A stretch of 64,000 nucleotides of DNA from Tissierellia bacterium (lineage in GTDB: Bacteria; Bacillota; Clostridia; Tissierellales; Peptoniphilaceae). Under the pieces are notes generated by a model. It was not told the DNA's origin. It made no database searches and saw only the letters and a list, made by a program, of their open reading frames with translations. The translations under genes and the position numbers were made by a program. Position 1 is the stretch's first letter. Each line of letters starts with the position of its first letter. Shown here one piece after another: positions 52,929 through 61,224 of this stretch. The stretch is from NCBI GenBank assembly GCA_030535395.1, contig JAUNLK010000008.1:1-64000 (forward strand). The letters are read 5' to 3'.

Positions 52929-52957
52929 AGTATACCACCCCCATTGGAAGGAAACAA
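52929..52957 (-). promoter_or_regulatory. ispE promoter predicting a leaderless mRNA
   Basis: Minus-strand TTGTTT (52952-52957), 17 bases, TATACT (52929-52934). Initiation about seven bases downstream would fall at the A of the ispE ATG (52922). The -35 merges with the T-run of the preceding veg terminator. Confidence 0.6.
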
Positions 52958-52979
52958 AAAAGGAGCTCTCAGAGCTCCC
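52956..52979 (-). terminator. veg terminator
   Basis: Minus-strand GGGAGCT-CTGAG-AGCTCC followed by T6, about 20 bases past the veg stop codon. Confidence 0.85.
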
Positions 52980-53001
52980 GGCCAAATATCCCCATTCATT
53001 T

Positions 53002-53268
53002 TCAAGAGATTTTCAGTTGATCTGGATCTACATCATCCTCCAGAATGGTCACACGCACTGTGGATGTGAGGACATCGGAGTACGTGAAGGAAATATTTCT
53101 GGATCGCTGATCCTCGTCAGAAATACTCACCACGAAGAGGGATGGATAGACGGCATCCAGTACGCCGTATCGGGTGACAATCTTCTTTCGTCCACGGTTT
53201 GCGCGAACGATGACATTTTTGCCGATATGTTCCGATAATTCATTTTTAATTAGTTCCATCTGGGTCAT
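53002..53268 (-). CDS. veg: Veg family protein
   Basis: An 88-residue Veg (DUF1021) protein: LIKNELSEHIGKNVIVRANR, then GRKKIVTRYGVLDAVYPSLF and FTYSDVLTSTVRV, all hallmarks of the family. In Bacillus it influences biofilm matrix genes, and its promoter is very strong; the molecular role is unclear. AAGGAGGGC lies before the ATG. Two strong tandem promoters are present here too. The usual neighbour ispE is downstream, as in Bacillus. Confidence 0.92.
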   Translation of the reverse strand: MTQMELIKNELSEHIGKNVIVRANRGRKKIVTRYGVLDAVYPSLFVVSISDEDQRSRNISFTYSDVLTSTVRVTILEDDVDPDQLKIS

Positions 53269-53306
53269 GCCAACCGCCCTCCTTAAAACCTACTATAACC
53301 AGATAT

Positions 53307-53335
53307 ATTATATTAGCTCTCCGGTGTTTTGTCAA
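53307..53335 (-). promoter_or_regulatory. veg promoter P1 (proximal)
   Basis: Perfect consensus on the minus strand: TTGACA (53330-53335), 17 bases, TATAAT (53307-53312). Confidence 0.92.
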
Positions 53336-53347
53336 ATAAAATTAATT

Positions 53348-53376
53348 ATTGTACCCCATAGCCATTGAAATGTCAA
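53348..53376 (-). promoter_or_regulatory. veg promoter P2 (distal)
   Basis: Minus-strand TTGACA (53371-53376), 17 bases, TACAAT (53348-53353), 41 bases upstream of P1. Confidence 0.82.
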
Positions 53377-53426
53377 AGATCGTTTTCCAGTTCTTTCGTC
53401 AAGGAGAAAATGGCCCCTCCCCCTCT

Positions 53427-53443
53427 TTTTGTAAATTACAAAA
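53427..53443. promoter_or_regulatory. Perfect palindrome TTTTGTAA-A-TTACAAAA
   Basis: Two eight-base arms around one base, in the otherwise GC-rich non-coding stretch 53377-53653 between veg and pflA. It looks like a dimeric repressor operator, but which promoter it controls is unclear. Confidence 0.35.
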
Positions 53444-53514
53444 TCCCCCGAAGGGCGACTGGCAGAGGGGGCCCTCTCACAGCAGAAATCCGGAATTTTG
53501 GCGGAAAATGGCCG

Positions 53515-53551
53515 CAAAAAAACGGCGGACTTTATAAAATCTGCCGTTTTT
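53515..53551. terminator. Terminator about 100 bases downstream of pflA
   Basis: Stem AACGGCGGA/TCTGCCGTT with one mismatch, flanked by A6 on the left and T5 on the right. It is the best terminator candidate for the minus-strand pfl operon. Between it and pflA lie further hairpins (GTGACC/GGTCAC at about 53607-53642) and no gene. Confidence 0.6.
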
Positions 53552-53653
53552 CCACGAGGGATCCCCCTTGGGAGGGGCCCTTTGTTATTTTTACATATTT
53601 TTTTGTGACCAGAGTTCAGAGAGGCCGCTCCAGGGGTCACTTTTCAGTGGCCA

Positions 53654-54418
53654 TCACTGGTGGCTCTGGTTTTGTTTTCTCTCTTCCTTCATGGCTGCCA
53701 GGATCAAAGTTCTGGCCTTGATGGCATCCTCCAGGGCCAGATCCTCAACCCCCTCCAGCTTGTAGTCCAGGCCCATTTGCTGGTATTTGACCCTGCCCAT
53801 GCTGTGGTAGGGCAGCACGTCAATGGCCTTAATGGCCCTGTACTTTGCCAGCTCACGGCCCAGGCGGATTAAGAGGTCCTTGTTGTAGGTGATTCCGGGA
53901 ACAATGACGTGGCGAATCCAGATGTCCTTCCCGTGCTCATCCAAGAAGGAGAGGAAGTCCCACACCCGGTCGTTGTCGTGGCCAGTGAGGGCCCGGTGAC
54001 CCTCCCGGTCCACATGCTTGATATCCAGGAGGAACAGATCCGTGTACTGGATCAGCTCCTGGAACTGCCCCAGCAGATGGCCATCCTCCCGCTGAAAGGT
54101 GATGCCACAGGTGTCCAGGGCCGTGTGGATGCCCCGCTCCTTGGCCTTTTTAAAGAGCTCAATGGCAAAATCCATTTGCAGGAGGGGCTCCCCCCCTGAG
54201 AGTGTGATGCCCCCCTCTTTTAAGAAGGGCCTGTAGGACTCATACTCATCCAAAACCTCATCCGTGGACATGGCCTCACCTGCGGCCCTCACCCAGGTGT
54301 CGGGATTGTGGCAGTAGAGGCATCTCATGGGACAGCCCTGGAGGAAGAGGACATACCTGATCCCCGGTCCGTCCACTGTGCCAAAGGTCTCCCTTGAATG
54401 AATATAGCCCAGGGTCAT
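53654..54418 (-). CDS. pflA: Pyruvate formate-lyase-activating enzyme
   Basis: A 254-residue radical-SAM activase. The cluster motif CPMRCLYC (CxxxCxxC) lies near residue 30, with upstream GTVDGPGIRYVLFLQG and the SAM-site GGEPLLQ. It installs the glycyl radical on pyruvate formate-lyase. Its ATG shares a base with the stop of the 80-residue glycyl-radical gene (TAATG), so activase and substrate domain are translationally coupled. Confidence 0.96.
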   Translation of the reverse strand: MTLGYIHSRETFGTVDGPGIRYVLFLQGCPMRCLYCHNPDTWVRAAGEAMSTDEVLDEYESYRPFLKEGGITLSGGEPLLQMDFAIELFKKAKERGIHTALDTCGITFQREDGHLLGQFQELIQYTDLFLLDIKHVDREGHRALTGHDNDRVWDFLSFLDEHGKDIWIRHVIVPGITYNKDLLIRLGRELAKYRAIKAIDVLPYHSMGRVKYQQMGLDYKLEGVEDLALEDAIKARTLILAAMKEERKQNQSHQ

Positions 54419-54660
54419 TACATGGCCCCGTGGAAGGTCCTCGAGATTACATCGTCCTGTTGCTCCTTGGTGAGCTTGTTAAAGTTGACGGCATAGCCCG
54501 ATACCCGCACGGTGAGTTGGGGGTATCTCTCGGGGTGCTGTTGGGCATCCAGGAGCATTTCCTTGGAAAAGACATTGACATTGAGGTGGTGACCCCCCTT
54601 TTCCATGTAGCCGTCCAGCATGTTTACCAGATTGTCGATTTGTGCGTTCTTTCCTTCCAT
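54418..54660 (-). CDS. Stand-alone glycyl-radical domain of split pyruvate formate-lyase
   Basis: An 80-residue protein equivalent to the C-terminal end of pyruvate formate-lyase: [18 protein letters not shown], then RVSGYAVNF with radical-site Gly55, ending ISRTFHGAM. It has its own AAGGAGG eight bases before the ATG and starts 16 bases after the stop codon of the large subunit. It is shorter than, but analogous to, the spare-part protein GrcA/YfiD. Here the main enzyme has no glycyl-radical domain of its own, so this should be an obligate subunit. Confidence 0.9.
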   Translation of the reverse strand: MEGKNAQIDNLVNMLDGYMEKGGHHLNVNVFSKEMLLDAQQHPERYPQLTVRVSGYAVNFNKLTKEQQDDVISRTFHGAM

Positions 54661-54676
54661 GATCTTCTCCTCCTTT

Positions 54677-56797
54677 TTATTCTACGTCCATGCCCTCGTG
54701 CAGGGTGGGCACGGAACAGGCCATACCGGTACAATCGTCGATGACAATGCTTTCCAAATCGATGTCCAAGTCCTCCAGGTCAATATCGCCGGCAAAGACC
54801 CTGTTGTCCTTGCCCAGGGCCCCGGGGATCACCGAGAAGGTGTTGCTCACCCCGTCTTGGGCGTGGGCATAGGGGATCTTGGCCACGGAGGACAGGGAGG
54901 CCAGGGCCCCCGAGGTGTCCCGCTTGTGCATGGGATTGGCGCCCGGAGCGAAGGGCTGTCCGGCCCTTCTGCCGTCGGGGGTGTTGCCGGTCTTCTTGCC
55001 ATAGACCACATTGGAAGTGATGGTGAGAATGGAAGTGGTGGGCACGGAATCCCGGTAGAACTGTTGGTTTCTGATTTTGTCCATGAAGGTTCTCACCACA
55101 TAGACGGCCAGCTCGTCCACCCGGTCGTCATTGTTGCCGTATTTGGGATAGTCCCCTTCAATGTCGTAGTCCACGACGATGCCGTCCTCGTCCCTCACGG
55201 TCTTCACCTTGGCGTATTTGATAGCGGAGAGGGAGTCGGCCACTACGGAGAGGCCGGCGATGCCGGTGGCAAACCACCTCTTTACCTCCCGGTCGTGGAG
55301 GGCCATTTGAATGGCCTCGTAGGCGTATTTGTCGTGCATGTAGTGGATGACATTGAGGGTTTGAACATAGAGGGCCGCCAGCCAGTCCAGCATGTCCTCA
55401 AAGCTCTCTTTCACCTCGTCAAATTCCAGATACTCCGAGGTAATGGGCCGGTACTTGGGGGCCACTTGGGTCTTGGTGCGCTCGTCCACCCCGCCATTGA
55501 CGGCATAGAGGAGGGCCTTGGCCAAATTGGCCCGGGCGCCAAAGAACTGCATCTCCTTGCCCACCCTCATGGCGGACACGCAGCAGGCAATGGCGTAGTC
55601 GTCCCCGTGTTGGGGCCGCATCATATCGTCGTTTTCGTACTGAATGGAGGAGGTCTCTATGGAGATCTTGGCGCAGTATCTCTTGAAGTCCTGGGGCAGC
55701 TTGGTGGACCACAGCACGGTGAGATTGGGCTCAGGCGATGTGCCCAAATTCTCCAGGGTGTGGAGGTAGCGGAAGGAGTTTTTGGTCACCAGGGACTGTC
55801 CGTCCACGGACATGCCCCCAATGGACTCGGTGACCCAGGTGGGGTCGCCGGAGAAGAGCTCGTTGTACTCGGGGGTCCTTGCGAATCTCACCATTCTCAG
55901 CTTCATGATGAAGTGGTCGATGAGCTCCTGGGCCTGCTTTTCGTCCAAGAGGCCCCGCTTCAGGTCTCTTTCGATGTAGATGTCCAGGAAGGTGGAGGTT
56001 CTCCCCAGGGACATGGCCGCCCCGTTTTGGGTCTTTACTGCGGCCAAGTAGCCCAGATAGGTCCACTGAATGGCCTCTTGGGCATTTTCAGCGGGTCTGG
56101 AAATATCGAAGCCGTAGATTTTCCCCAGTTCCTTGAGTTCTTCCAGGGATCTGATCTGCTCGGAGAGCTCCTCTCTCAGGCGGATATTGCTCTCCGTCAT
56201 GACCTTGGAGGTGGTGGCCTTTTGCTCCTTCTTGTCCTCGATGAGGAAGTCCACCCCGTAGAGGGCCACCCTCCGGTAGTCGCCGATGATTCTGCCCCGG
56301 CCATAGGCATCGGGCAGGCCGGTGATGATTCCCGTGTGGCGGGCCATCTTCATTTCGGGGGTGTAGACGTCGAAGACCCCTTGGTTGTGGGTCTTTCTGA
56401 TCTTGGTGAACAGCTCGTGCATCTCTTCGGAGATCTCGTAGCCATAGGACTCCAGGGAGGTCTCACTGACCTTGATGCCCCCAAAGGGCTGGAAGGATCT
56501 CTTGTAGGGTTCGTCCGTTTGGAAGCCCACAATCTTCTCCAGATCTTTGTTGAGATAGCCGGCATCGTGGGAGGTGATGGTGGACACCACATCGTTGTCC
56601 ATGTCCAGCACGCCCCCATTTTCCTGCTCCTGGCGGTTGAGATCCATCACCTGATCCCAGAGGGCCAGGGTCGCCTCCGTGGGCCCCTCCAGGAAGCTCT
56701 CATCCCCACGGTACTCCGTGTAGTTTTCGTGGATGAAGTCCCTTACATTGACTTCCTTCCTCCACTTATTCCCCTTAAAACCTTCCCATGCAACCAT
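54677..56797 (-). CDS. Pyruvate formate-lyase, large subunit without glycyl-radical domain
   Basis: A 706-residue formate C-acetyltransferase body. The catalytic pair Cys405-Cys406 is in [20 protein letters not shown], with [19 protein letters not shown] near residue 610. It matches PFL up to [11 protein letters not shown] (about 665). There, instead of the glycyl-radical domain, it ends in a 41-residue tail rich in Asp/Glu ([12 protein letters not shown]) with two cysteines (DDCTGMACS). The missing domain is encoded by the next gene. It cleaves pyruvate with CoA to acetyl-CoA and formate. The ATG at 56797 follows AAAGGGAGG; upstream in-frame codons encode a hydrophobic stretch and are not used. 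Confidence 0.93.
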   Translation of the reverse strand: MVAWEGFKGNKWRKEVNVRDFIHENYTEYRGDESFLEGPTEATLALWDQVMDLNRQEQENGGVLDMDNDVVSTITSHDAGYLNKDLEKIVGFQTDEPYKRSFQPFGGIKVSETSLESYGYEISEEMHELFTKIRKTHNQGVFDVYTPEMKMARHTGIITGLPDAYGRGRIIGDYRRVALYGVDFLIEDKKEQKATTSKVMTESNIRLREELSEQIRSLEELKELGKIYGFDISRPAENAQEAIQWTYLGYLAAVKTQNGAAMSLGRTSTFLDIYIERDLKRGLLDEKQAQELIDHFIMKLRMVRFARTPEYNELFSGDPTWVTESIGGMSVDGQSLVTKNSFRYLHTLENLGTSPEPNLTVLWSTKLPQDFKRYCAKISIETSSIQYENDDMMRPQHGDDYAIACCVSAMRVGKEMQFFGARANLAKALLYAVNGGVDERTKTQVAPKYRPITSEYLEFDEVKESFEDMLDWLAALYVQTLNVIHYMHDKYAYEAIQMALHDREVKRWFATGIAGLSVVADSLSAIKYAKVKTVRDEDGIVVDYDIEGDYPKYGNNDDRVDELAVYVVRTFMDKIRNQQFYRDSVPTTSILTITSNVVYGKKTGNTPDGRRAGQPFAPGANPMHKRDTSGALASLSSVAKIPYAHAQDGVSNTFSVIPGALGKDNRVFAGDIDLEDLDIDLESIVIDDCTGMACSVPTLHEGMDVE

Positions 56798-56937
56798 AAA
56801 TTCCTCCCTTTTGCCCAGTGCTAAACCACATTTGTAAAATAAAAATAGGACCAATGAAAATAATGATAGAACGATGCAAAGAATAACAAACTCAAGATAC
56901 CTTGAATTGCCCATTTTTTCAAGTATATTAGAGATTT

Positions 56938-56965
56938 CTTATACTGTCCGGCACATTTATGTCCA
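56938..56965 (-). promoter_or_regulatory. Possible promoter of the pfl operon
   Basis: Minus-strand TGGACA (56960-56965), 16 bases, TATAAG (56938-56943), giving an AT-rich leader of about 135 bases. The leader contains an imperfect CTTGAA/TTCAAG inverted repeat at about 56901-56922. The rest of the gap (56966-57141) is GC-rich without a recognisable gene. Confidence 0.5.
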
Positions 56966-57141
56966 TTTCACCATGGGAATACATAACCACCTTTCAAAAT
57001 ATCCAAGGCACGGGCCCCCGGGGAGCTGGGCCAGGCGGCCACGGACACCGACGCCAAGGCCACAAATGACTCGGGCCACCGGGAAACTGGGCCATGCCCC
57101 TTCAAAAATGGAAGGAGCCCAGGGGAAGGGGCCTCCAGGGC

Positions 57142-57170
57142 AAAAAAAACGCCGCCCTGGGGCGACGTTT
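57142..57170 (-). terminator. Terminator of the 5'-nucleotidase gene
   Basis: Minus-strand stem AACGTCGCCCC-A-GGGCGGCGTT followed by T8, about 12 bases past the stop codon. Confidence 0.85.
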
Positions 57171-57182
57171 TGAAGTCATGGC

Positions 57183-59384
57183 TTATGCTGCAGGTTTTTC
57201 CTCGGTTTGTTCCTCAGGTTTTTCCTCGGGCTTTTCCTCTTGGGGCACTTCTTCATTTTCATTGGCCACCTTGAGGTCGAAGAGGCGGTTCATCACCTTG
57301 GCCAGCTCTGCACGGGTGGCATTGGCCTTGGGTTCGAATTTGTTGTTTTCGCGACCATTGAGGACGCCGGTGTTTCTCAGAGCTTCCAGATATTCACTGG
57401 CCCAGTCGGCGATTTCATCTTGGTCTGCAAAGTCTGCCTGAGCTTGCAGGGTCACCGGCCACTGTTTGTAGACCAGATAGCGGCCCAGCATGGCGGCCAT
57501 TTCTTCCCTGGTGATCTCTTGATTGGGCTTGAAGCTGCCGTCCTCGTAACCATTGACGATTTTGTTTTCGTAGGCCCAAGCTACGCCCTGGGCGTACCAG
57601 CTGCCCGCTTCCACATCGGCAAAGGGAACTTCCTTGGCCTCTTCCGTGACGGCCTCCAGGCGGCCCAGAGTGGTCACCAGCATGGCCCGGGTGATGGGGA
57701 GTTGGGGTCCAAATTCGGTCTCGCTCATGCCCTTGAAGAGCTTGTTGGCGACGGCCTTTTTAATTTCCTCTTCGGCCCAGTGTCCGGAGATGTCGTCGAA
57801 CTTCACTTCTTCTTGGGGCTCTTCGGGTTCCTCGGGGGTAACGGGATCCACGGGCTTTTCACCCTTGGTGATCCGACCCTCTACCTCTGGGGCGATGGGG
57901 GATTTTTCCTCGATATACTGAGCCAGTACTTCGCTCATCAGGGGGTACTCGGCGAGTTTAGTCTTGCCCTTGAACATTTCGTAGCCATCGCCACCGATGC
58001 TCATAAAGTCGTTGGTAACCAGGGTGTAGGTCTTTTTCAGATCCAGATCTTCGCCGCCGATTTTCACATTGAATACGCGGTTTCCGGCTTCCTGTTTTTC
58101 GTCGTATTGGAAGGTAGCACCGGCCACGTGGGGGAATTTGCCCACTACTTCAGGGGCCTGATCCACACCGTATTCCAGTGCATCCAGAATGTCCTGTCCG
58201 GTGACTTCCAGGGCCACGGGATAGTTGGTGAAGGGGAAGGAAGTGAGGACTTCGTTCATGGTGATGTCCCCTACGTCGATGCTGTCGCGGATGCCGCCCC
58301 CATTGGTGATGGCGATGTCGGCAGCTGCCACTTTCAGCATGGCGTCGGTGACGAGATTGCCCAGATTGGTTTCACCGGTGCGGACGTTCTCTCTTACGCC
58401 GTCCAGTTCCACGGCGGTGACGCCCACTACTTTTTCCAGATAGGGCTTGTTGGCCTCTTCCACGGCTGCCACTACCCCTTCCACTGTGGCATCGGGGGTG
58501 ATGTTTTTAAAGGATTCATAGTCCAAGAGGGTGGCGGTTGCAGTGAGGACCTTGCCGTCCTCCACTTGGATGTCCACTTTACCCAAGTTTTGGAAGTGAT
58601 TGCCGGTGGAGACAATGAGGGTGCCCCCCACTTTCTGACCATTGGGGAGGACGCTGTGGCTGTGACCGTCCACCAATACGTCGATGCCCTCCACTGCTGC
58701 TGCAATGTCGGAGGATTTTACTTTGCTGGACTCATCGAGACCCAGGTGCACCAGGCCCACAATGACTTCAGCCCCATCGGCCTTCAAAGCAGCTACATTT
58801 TCCTTGGCCACTTCCACTTCATCGAGGAAGGTGACATTTTGAGTGTTCAGGGGGCTGGACTTGGTCTTGGTTTCCTCGGTGGTGATGCCGAAGATCCCCA
58901 CCTTGACTCCGTTCACTTCCACAATTTTGTTCATGGGAAGGTCCCGCTTGCCGCTGTTGGTGATGAGATTTCCACCCAAGATGTCGAAGTCGGCCATTTC
59001 ATTGAGCTCCAGGAGGCGCTCATAGCCGTAGTTGAAGTCGTGGTTTCCGGGGGTCATGGCCACATAACCCACTGCGTTCATCACTTTGACCATGCTCTCC
59101 CCACGGCTGATGGTGGCGAAAGTGGTGCCGTGGAGGATGTCCCCGGCGTCCAAAATGATTTCGTTGTCCATGGTATCGGCATAGCCTTTGAGTTTTGCAA
59201 AACCTATAATGGCGTCCTTTTCATTTTCCACTGCACGACCGTGTACGTCGTTGGTGTGGAGAATGGTGATGGTCTTCGTCTCAGGGTTTACATCGGGAGT
59301 TTCTTCCTCTGCAAATACTGCTCCCGGCAGAATCATGAGTAGGGCCAATAGCAGAAGGGCCACTGGTTTGCGATGACGATTCAT
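57183..59384 (-). CDS. SLH-anchored bifunctional metallophosphatase/5'-nucleotidase
   Basis: A 733-residue exported protein. The ATG at 59384 follows AAAGGAGGAG and opens a signal peptide (about 1-25, ending AVFAEE). Residues 40-250 form a calcineurin-like phosphatase domain with metal motifs LHTNDVHG, DAGDILHG, GNHDFNYG and GHSHSVLPNG. Residues about 275-500 are the 5'-nucleotidase C-terminal domain (NLVTDAML, ITNGGGIRDSI, NDFMSIGGDGY). Three SLH repeats (about 535-690; DISGHWAEEEI, EAGSWYAQGV and IADWASEYLEAL) should anchor it to a secondary cell-wall polymer. A Pro/Glu-rich tail ends the protein. It would hydrolyse extracellular nucleotides to salvage nucleosides and phosphate. Confidence 0.93.
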   Translation of the reverse strand: MNRHRKPVALLLLALLMILPGAVFAEEETPDVNPETKTITILHTNDVHGRAVENEKDAIIGFAKLKGYADTMDNEIILDAGDILHGTTFATISRGESMVKVMNAVGYVAMTPGNHDFNYGYERLLELNEMADFDILGGNLITNSGKRDLPMNKIVEVNGVKVGIFGITTEETKTKSSPLNTQNVTFLDEVEVAKENVAALKADGAEVIVGLVHLGLDESSKVKSSDIAAAVEGIDVLVDGHSHSVLPNGQKVGGTLIVSTGNHFQNLGKVDIQVEDGKVLTATATLLDYESFKNITPDATVEGVVAAVEEANKPYLEKVVGVTAVELDGVRENVRTGETNLGNLVTDAMLKVAAADIAITNGGGIRDSIDVGDITMNEVLTSFPFTNYPVALEVTGQDILDALEYGVDQAPEVVGKFPHVAGATFQYDEKQEAGNRVFNVKIGGEDLDLKKTYTLVTNDFMSIGGDGYEMFKGKTKLAEYPLMSEVLAQYIEEKSPIAPEVEGRITKGEKPVDPVTPEEPEEPQEEVKFDDISGHWAEEEIKKAVANKLFKGMSETEFGPQLPITRAMLVTTLGRLEAVTEEAKEVPFADVEAGSWYAQGVAWAYENKIVNGYEDGSFKPNQEITREEMAAMLGRYLVYKQWPVTLQAQADFADQDEIADWASEYLEALRNTGVLNGRENNKFEPKANATRAELAKVMNRLFDLKVANENEEVPQEEKPEEKPEEQTEEKPAA

Positions 59385-59414
59385 AGTCTCCTCCTTTAAG
59401 TTAGATACATATGA

Positions 59415-59443
59415 ATTATATACCCAAAATTTTGAGATATCAA
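59415..59443 (-). promoter_or_regulatory. Promoter of the 5'-nucleotidase gene
   Basis: Minus-strand TTGATA (59438-59443), 17 bases, TATAAT (59415-59420), about 30 bases before the ATG. Confidence 0.82.
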
Positions 59444-59468
59444 AGTTAAGCTTGGGAAAAAACAATCT

Positions 59469-59487
59469 AAAAGGGCCCCGGGGCCCT
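59469..59487 (-). terminator. Probable msrB terminator
   Basis: Self-complementary GGGCCCCGGGGCCC followed by TTTTAG on the minus strand, starting at the msrB stop codon. Confidence 0.6.
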
Positions 59488-59920
59488 AGTCAAATAGATG
59501 TAAATAGGCCCCGTAGCCCCGCTCCTCCATGTCCTCCTTGAGAATAAATTCCAGACTGCTGCCATTGATGCAGTATCTCAGGCCCCCGGCATCCCGGGGC
59601 CCGTCGTCGAAGACGTGGCCCAGGTGGGTGGTCTCCGTGGCCACCTCCGTCCGCCTCATGCCAAAGCTCATGTCCAGCCGCTCCTCAATTCCGGCATCCT
59701 CCAAGGGCCGGGTGAAGGCGGGCCAGCCGCAGCCGGAGTCGTATTTGTCCCTACTGGAGAAGAGGGGCCTCCCGGTGATGACATCCACATAGATCCCCTC
59801 CCGGGCCTCCCGGTCATAGGGATGGGAGTAGGGGGCATCGGTCCCCTGCCTCTGGGTGATGTGATAGGTGTGCTCGTCCAGCTTTTCGATGATCTCTTGA
59901 AAATCTTTTCTCTGATCCAT
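59486..59920 (-). CDS. msrB: Peptide-methionine (R)-S-oxide reductase
   Basis: A 144-residue MsrB with SGCGWPAFTRP, the THLGHVFDDGP block and catalytic Cys in GLRYCINGSSLEF. It repairs methionine-R-sulfoxide in oxidised proteins using a thioredoxin-type reductant. The CxxC zinc pairs of some MsrB forms are absent. It lies nine bases after the zinc-ribbon gene. No msrA is in the window. Confidence 0.95.
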   Translation of the reverse strand: MDQRKDFQEIIEKLDEHTYHITQRQGTDAPYSHPYDREAREGIYVDVITGRPLFSSRDKYDSGCGWPAFTRPLEDAGIEERLDMSFGMRRTEVATETTHLGHVFDDGPRDAGGLRYCINGSSLEFILKEDMEERGYGAYLHLFD

Positions 59921-59929
59921 ACTTCCTCC

Positions 59930-60442
59930 TCACCTGGAAAATTCCGTCCCACAGCGGGGGCAGAATGTGGATTCGATCTCCGCCTCATAGTGGCAGTGAC
60001 TGCAGAGTTTAAACTTGGGCTTTTCCATCTCAATGACCTCCACGTGGTCGTTGAGCTTGCTGCCGCAGTAGGCGCAGAAGAGGGCATCGGGGGCCACCTT
60101 CTTCCCACAGACGGGGCAGCTGTCCGCCTCCTTGCCGTCCAGTGCCCGGTAGAGAATCTGATGCTCCAGGGCCTCCCGCTTCCGGTTTTCCTCGTCAATT
60201 TCCAAAAGCAGTTCCTCCGAGGGGACCTCCACCTTGCTCTTTTGATTTCGCTGCTCCAAATAGTAGCTCCGCCCCAGCTCCTGATACAGCTCCATGAGGT
60301 GGTCCTCCAGCTCCCTGAGCTCCAATTTTAGCTTGGCATTTTGGGAGGCCGTTTTCATGTCCTCCATTCCCCGCACGCTGATGTCCTTGGCCCGAGCGCC
60401 AAATTTTTCCATGCTCTTGCCCAATTGATTGAATAAATCCAT
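59930..60442 (-). CDS. Coiled-coil zinc-ribbon protein, unknown function
   Basis: A 170-residue protein. An N-terminal helical region (about 1-100; heptad-like NAKLKLELRELEDHLMELYQ) probably forms a coiled coil. Two zinc ribbons follow: CPVCGKKV...CAYCGSKL near 108-128 and CSHCHYEA...CPRCGTEF near 147-166. Such proteins often scaffold membrane or stress complexes, but I assign no function. It is co-directional with msrB and probably shares its mRNA. No signal peptide is seen. Confidence 0.75.
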   Translation of the reverse strand: MDLFNQLGKSMEKFGARAKDISVRGMEDMKTASQNAKLKLELRELEDHLMELYQELGRSYYLEQRNQKSKVEVPSEELLLEIDEENRKREALEHQILYRALDGKEADSCPVCGKKVAPDALFCAYCGSKLNDHVEVIEMEKPKFKLCSHCHYEAEIESTFCPRCGTEFSR

Positions 60443-60616
60443 TGACCATTCCCCCCTTTAATAATGAAATATACCACATTTTTTCAAGAGAACCCTGAGA
60501 TTAGACAAGGCTTATCATTTTCCTAGATGAGGCCGGGGGAATTGCCCCTGCATAAACCCCCCGCCCACTGGGTAAAAAAAATACATAGATATACTACGCT
60601 CACACAAGGAGGAACC

Positions 60617-60859
60617 ATGGAATACACACTGTACACTGCGGCCTTCTGCCCCTTCTGTATTCGGGTGCAGCGCTTTTTAGAGAAAAATAATATCAAAGAT
60701 AAAGTCACCTTCAAGGACATCGGCAAGGATCCCGAGGCCCGGGAGGCCCTGATCCAGGGGGGCGGCAAAAAACAAGTGCCCTGCCTCCACTACGGCGACC
60801 AGTGGCTCTACGAATCCAGGGACATCATCAATCACTTAAAGGAGCAACTCTTGGATTGA
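60617..60859 (+). CDS. Glutaredoxin-like protein
   Basis: An 80-residue thioredoxin-fold protein with redox motif CPFC at residues 10-13 (TAAFCPFCIRVQRFLEKN), cis-proline segment QVPCLHYGDQWLYES and a C-terminal helix DIINHLKEQLLD. It probably reduces protein disulfides or mixed disulfides. The ATG at 60617 follows AAGGAGG by four bases. A -10-like TATACT lies about 30 bases upstream, without a clear -35. Confidence 0.9.
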   Translation: MEYTLYTAAFCPFCIRVQRFLEKNNIKDKVTFKDIGKDPEAREALIQGGGKKQVPCLHYGDQWLYESRDIINHLKEQLLD

Positions 60860-60884
60860 GCTTCCCCATAAGCTCTGCTACAAT
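60856..60884 (+). promoter_or_regulatory. Promoter of the DUF1858 gene
   Basis: TTGAGC (60856-60861), 17 bases, TACAAT (60879-60884). The -35 overlaps the stop codon of the glutaredoxin gene. Confidence 0.65.
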
Positions 60885-60943
60885 GTATACACAAAGAAAT
60901 TATAGAGCACAAACCCTCTAGGACATCAAAGAAAGGAAACAAT

Positions 60944-61144
60944 ATGATCACAAAAGATATGCTCATCGGCGACTTGGTCCGCCAATACCCCCAAGCCATC
61001 CGCACCCTCATGAACTTCGGCATGGGCTGCGTGGGCTGCCCCTCCAGCCAAATGGAATCCTTGGAAGAGGCCAGCTATGTTCACGGCTTCGACATCAACG
61101 AACTCCTGGACGTTCTCAACAAACAAGTTCAAGAGGCCAACTAA
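60944..61144 (+). CDS. DUF1858 domain protein
   Basis: A 66-residue protein with the DUF1858 pattern: ITKDMLIGDLVRQYPQAIRT, GMGCVGCPSSQMESLEEA with a CxxC pair (residues 29 and 32), and GFDINELLDVLN. The domain occurs alone or fused to hybrid-cluster and other redox proteins and is thought to be redox-active or metal-binding. AAAGGAAA precedes the ATG. Confidence 0.88.
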   Translation: MITKDMLIGDLVRQYPQAIRTLMNFGMGCVGCPSSQMESLEEASYVHGFDINELLDVLNKQVQEAN

Positions 61145-61154
61145 ATCGCAAAAG

Positions 61155-61183
61155 CAAAAGAGCCCCTGGAGGGCTCTTTTTTT
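61155..61183 (+). terminator. Terminator of the DUF1858 gene
   Basis: Stem AAAAGAGCCC-CTGGA-GGGCTCTTTT followed by further T residues. Confidence 0.85.
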
Positions 61184-61224
61184 ATGGGCAGTTTGCCCCG
61201 CTATAGCTTTGTGGGGCGGCACTT

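Noticed and set aside
54661..54676. Sequencing frameshift or nonsense error as the explanation of the split PFL
   Set aside because: The small gene has its own AAGGAGG at good spacing, and both ends carry additional non-homologous residues. A single-base error would not produce that. It still deserves a resequencing check.
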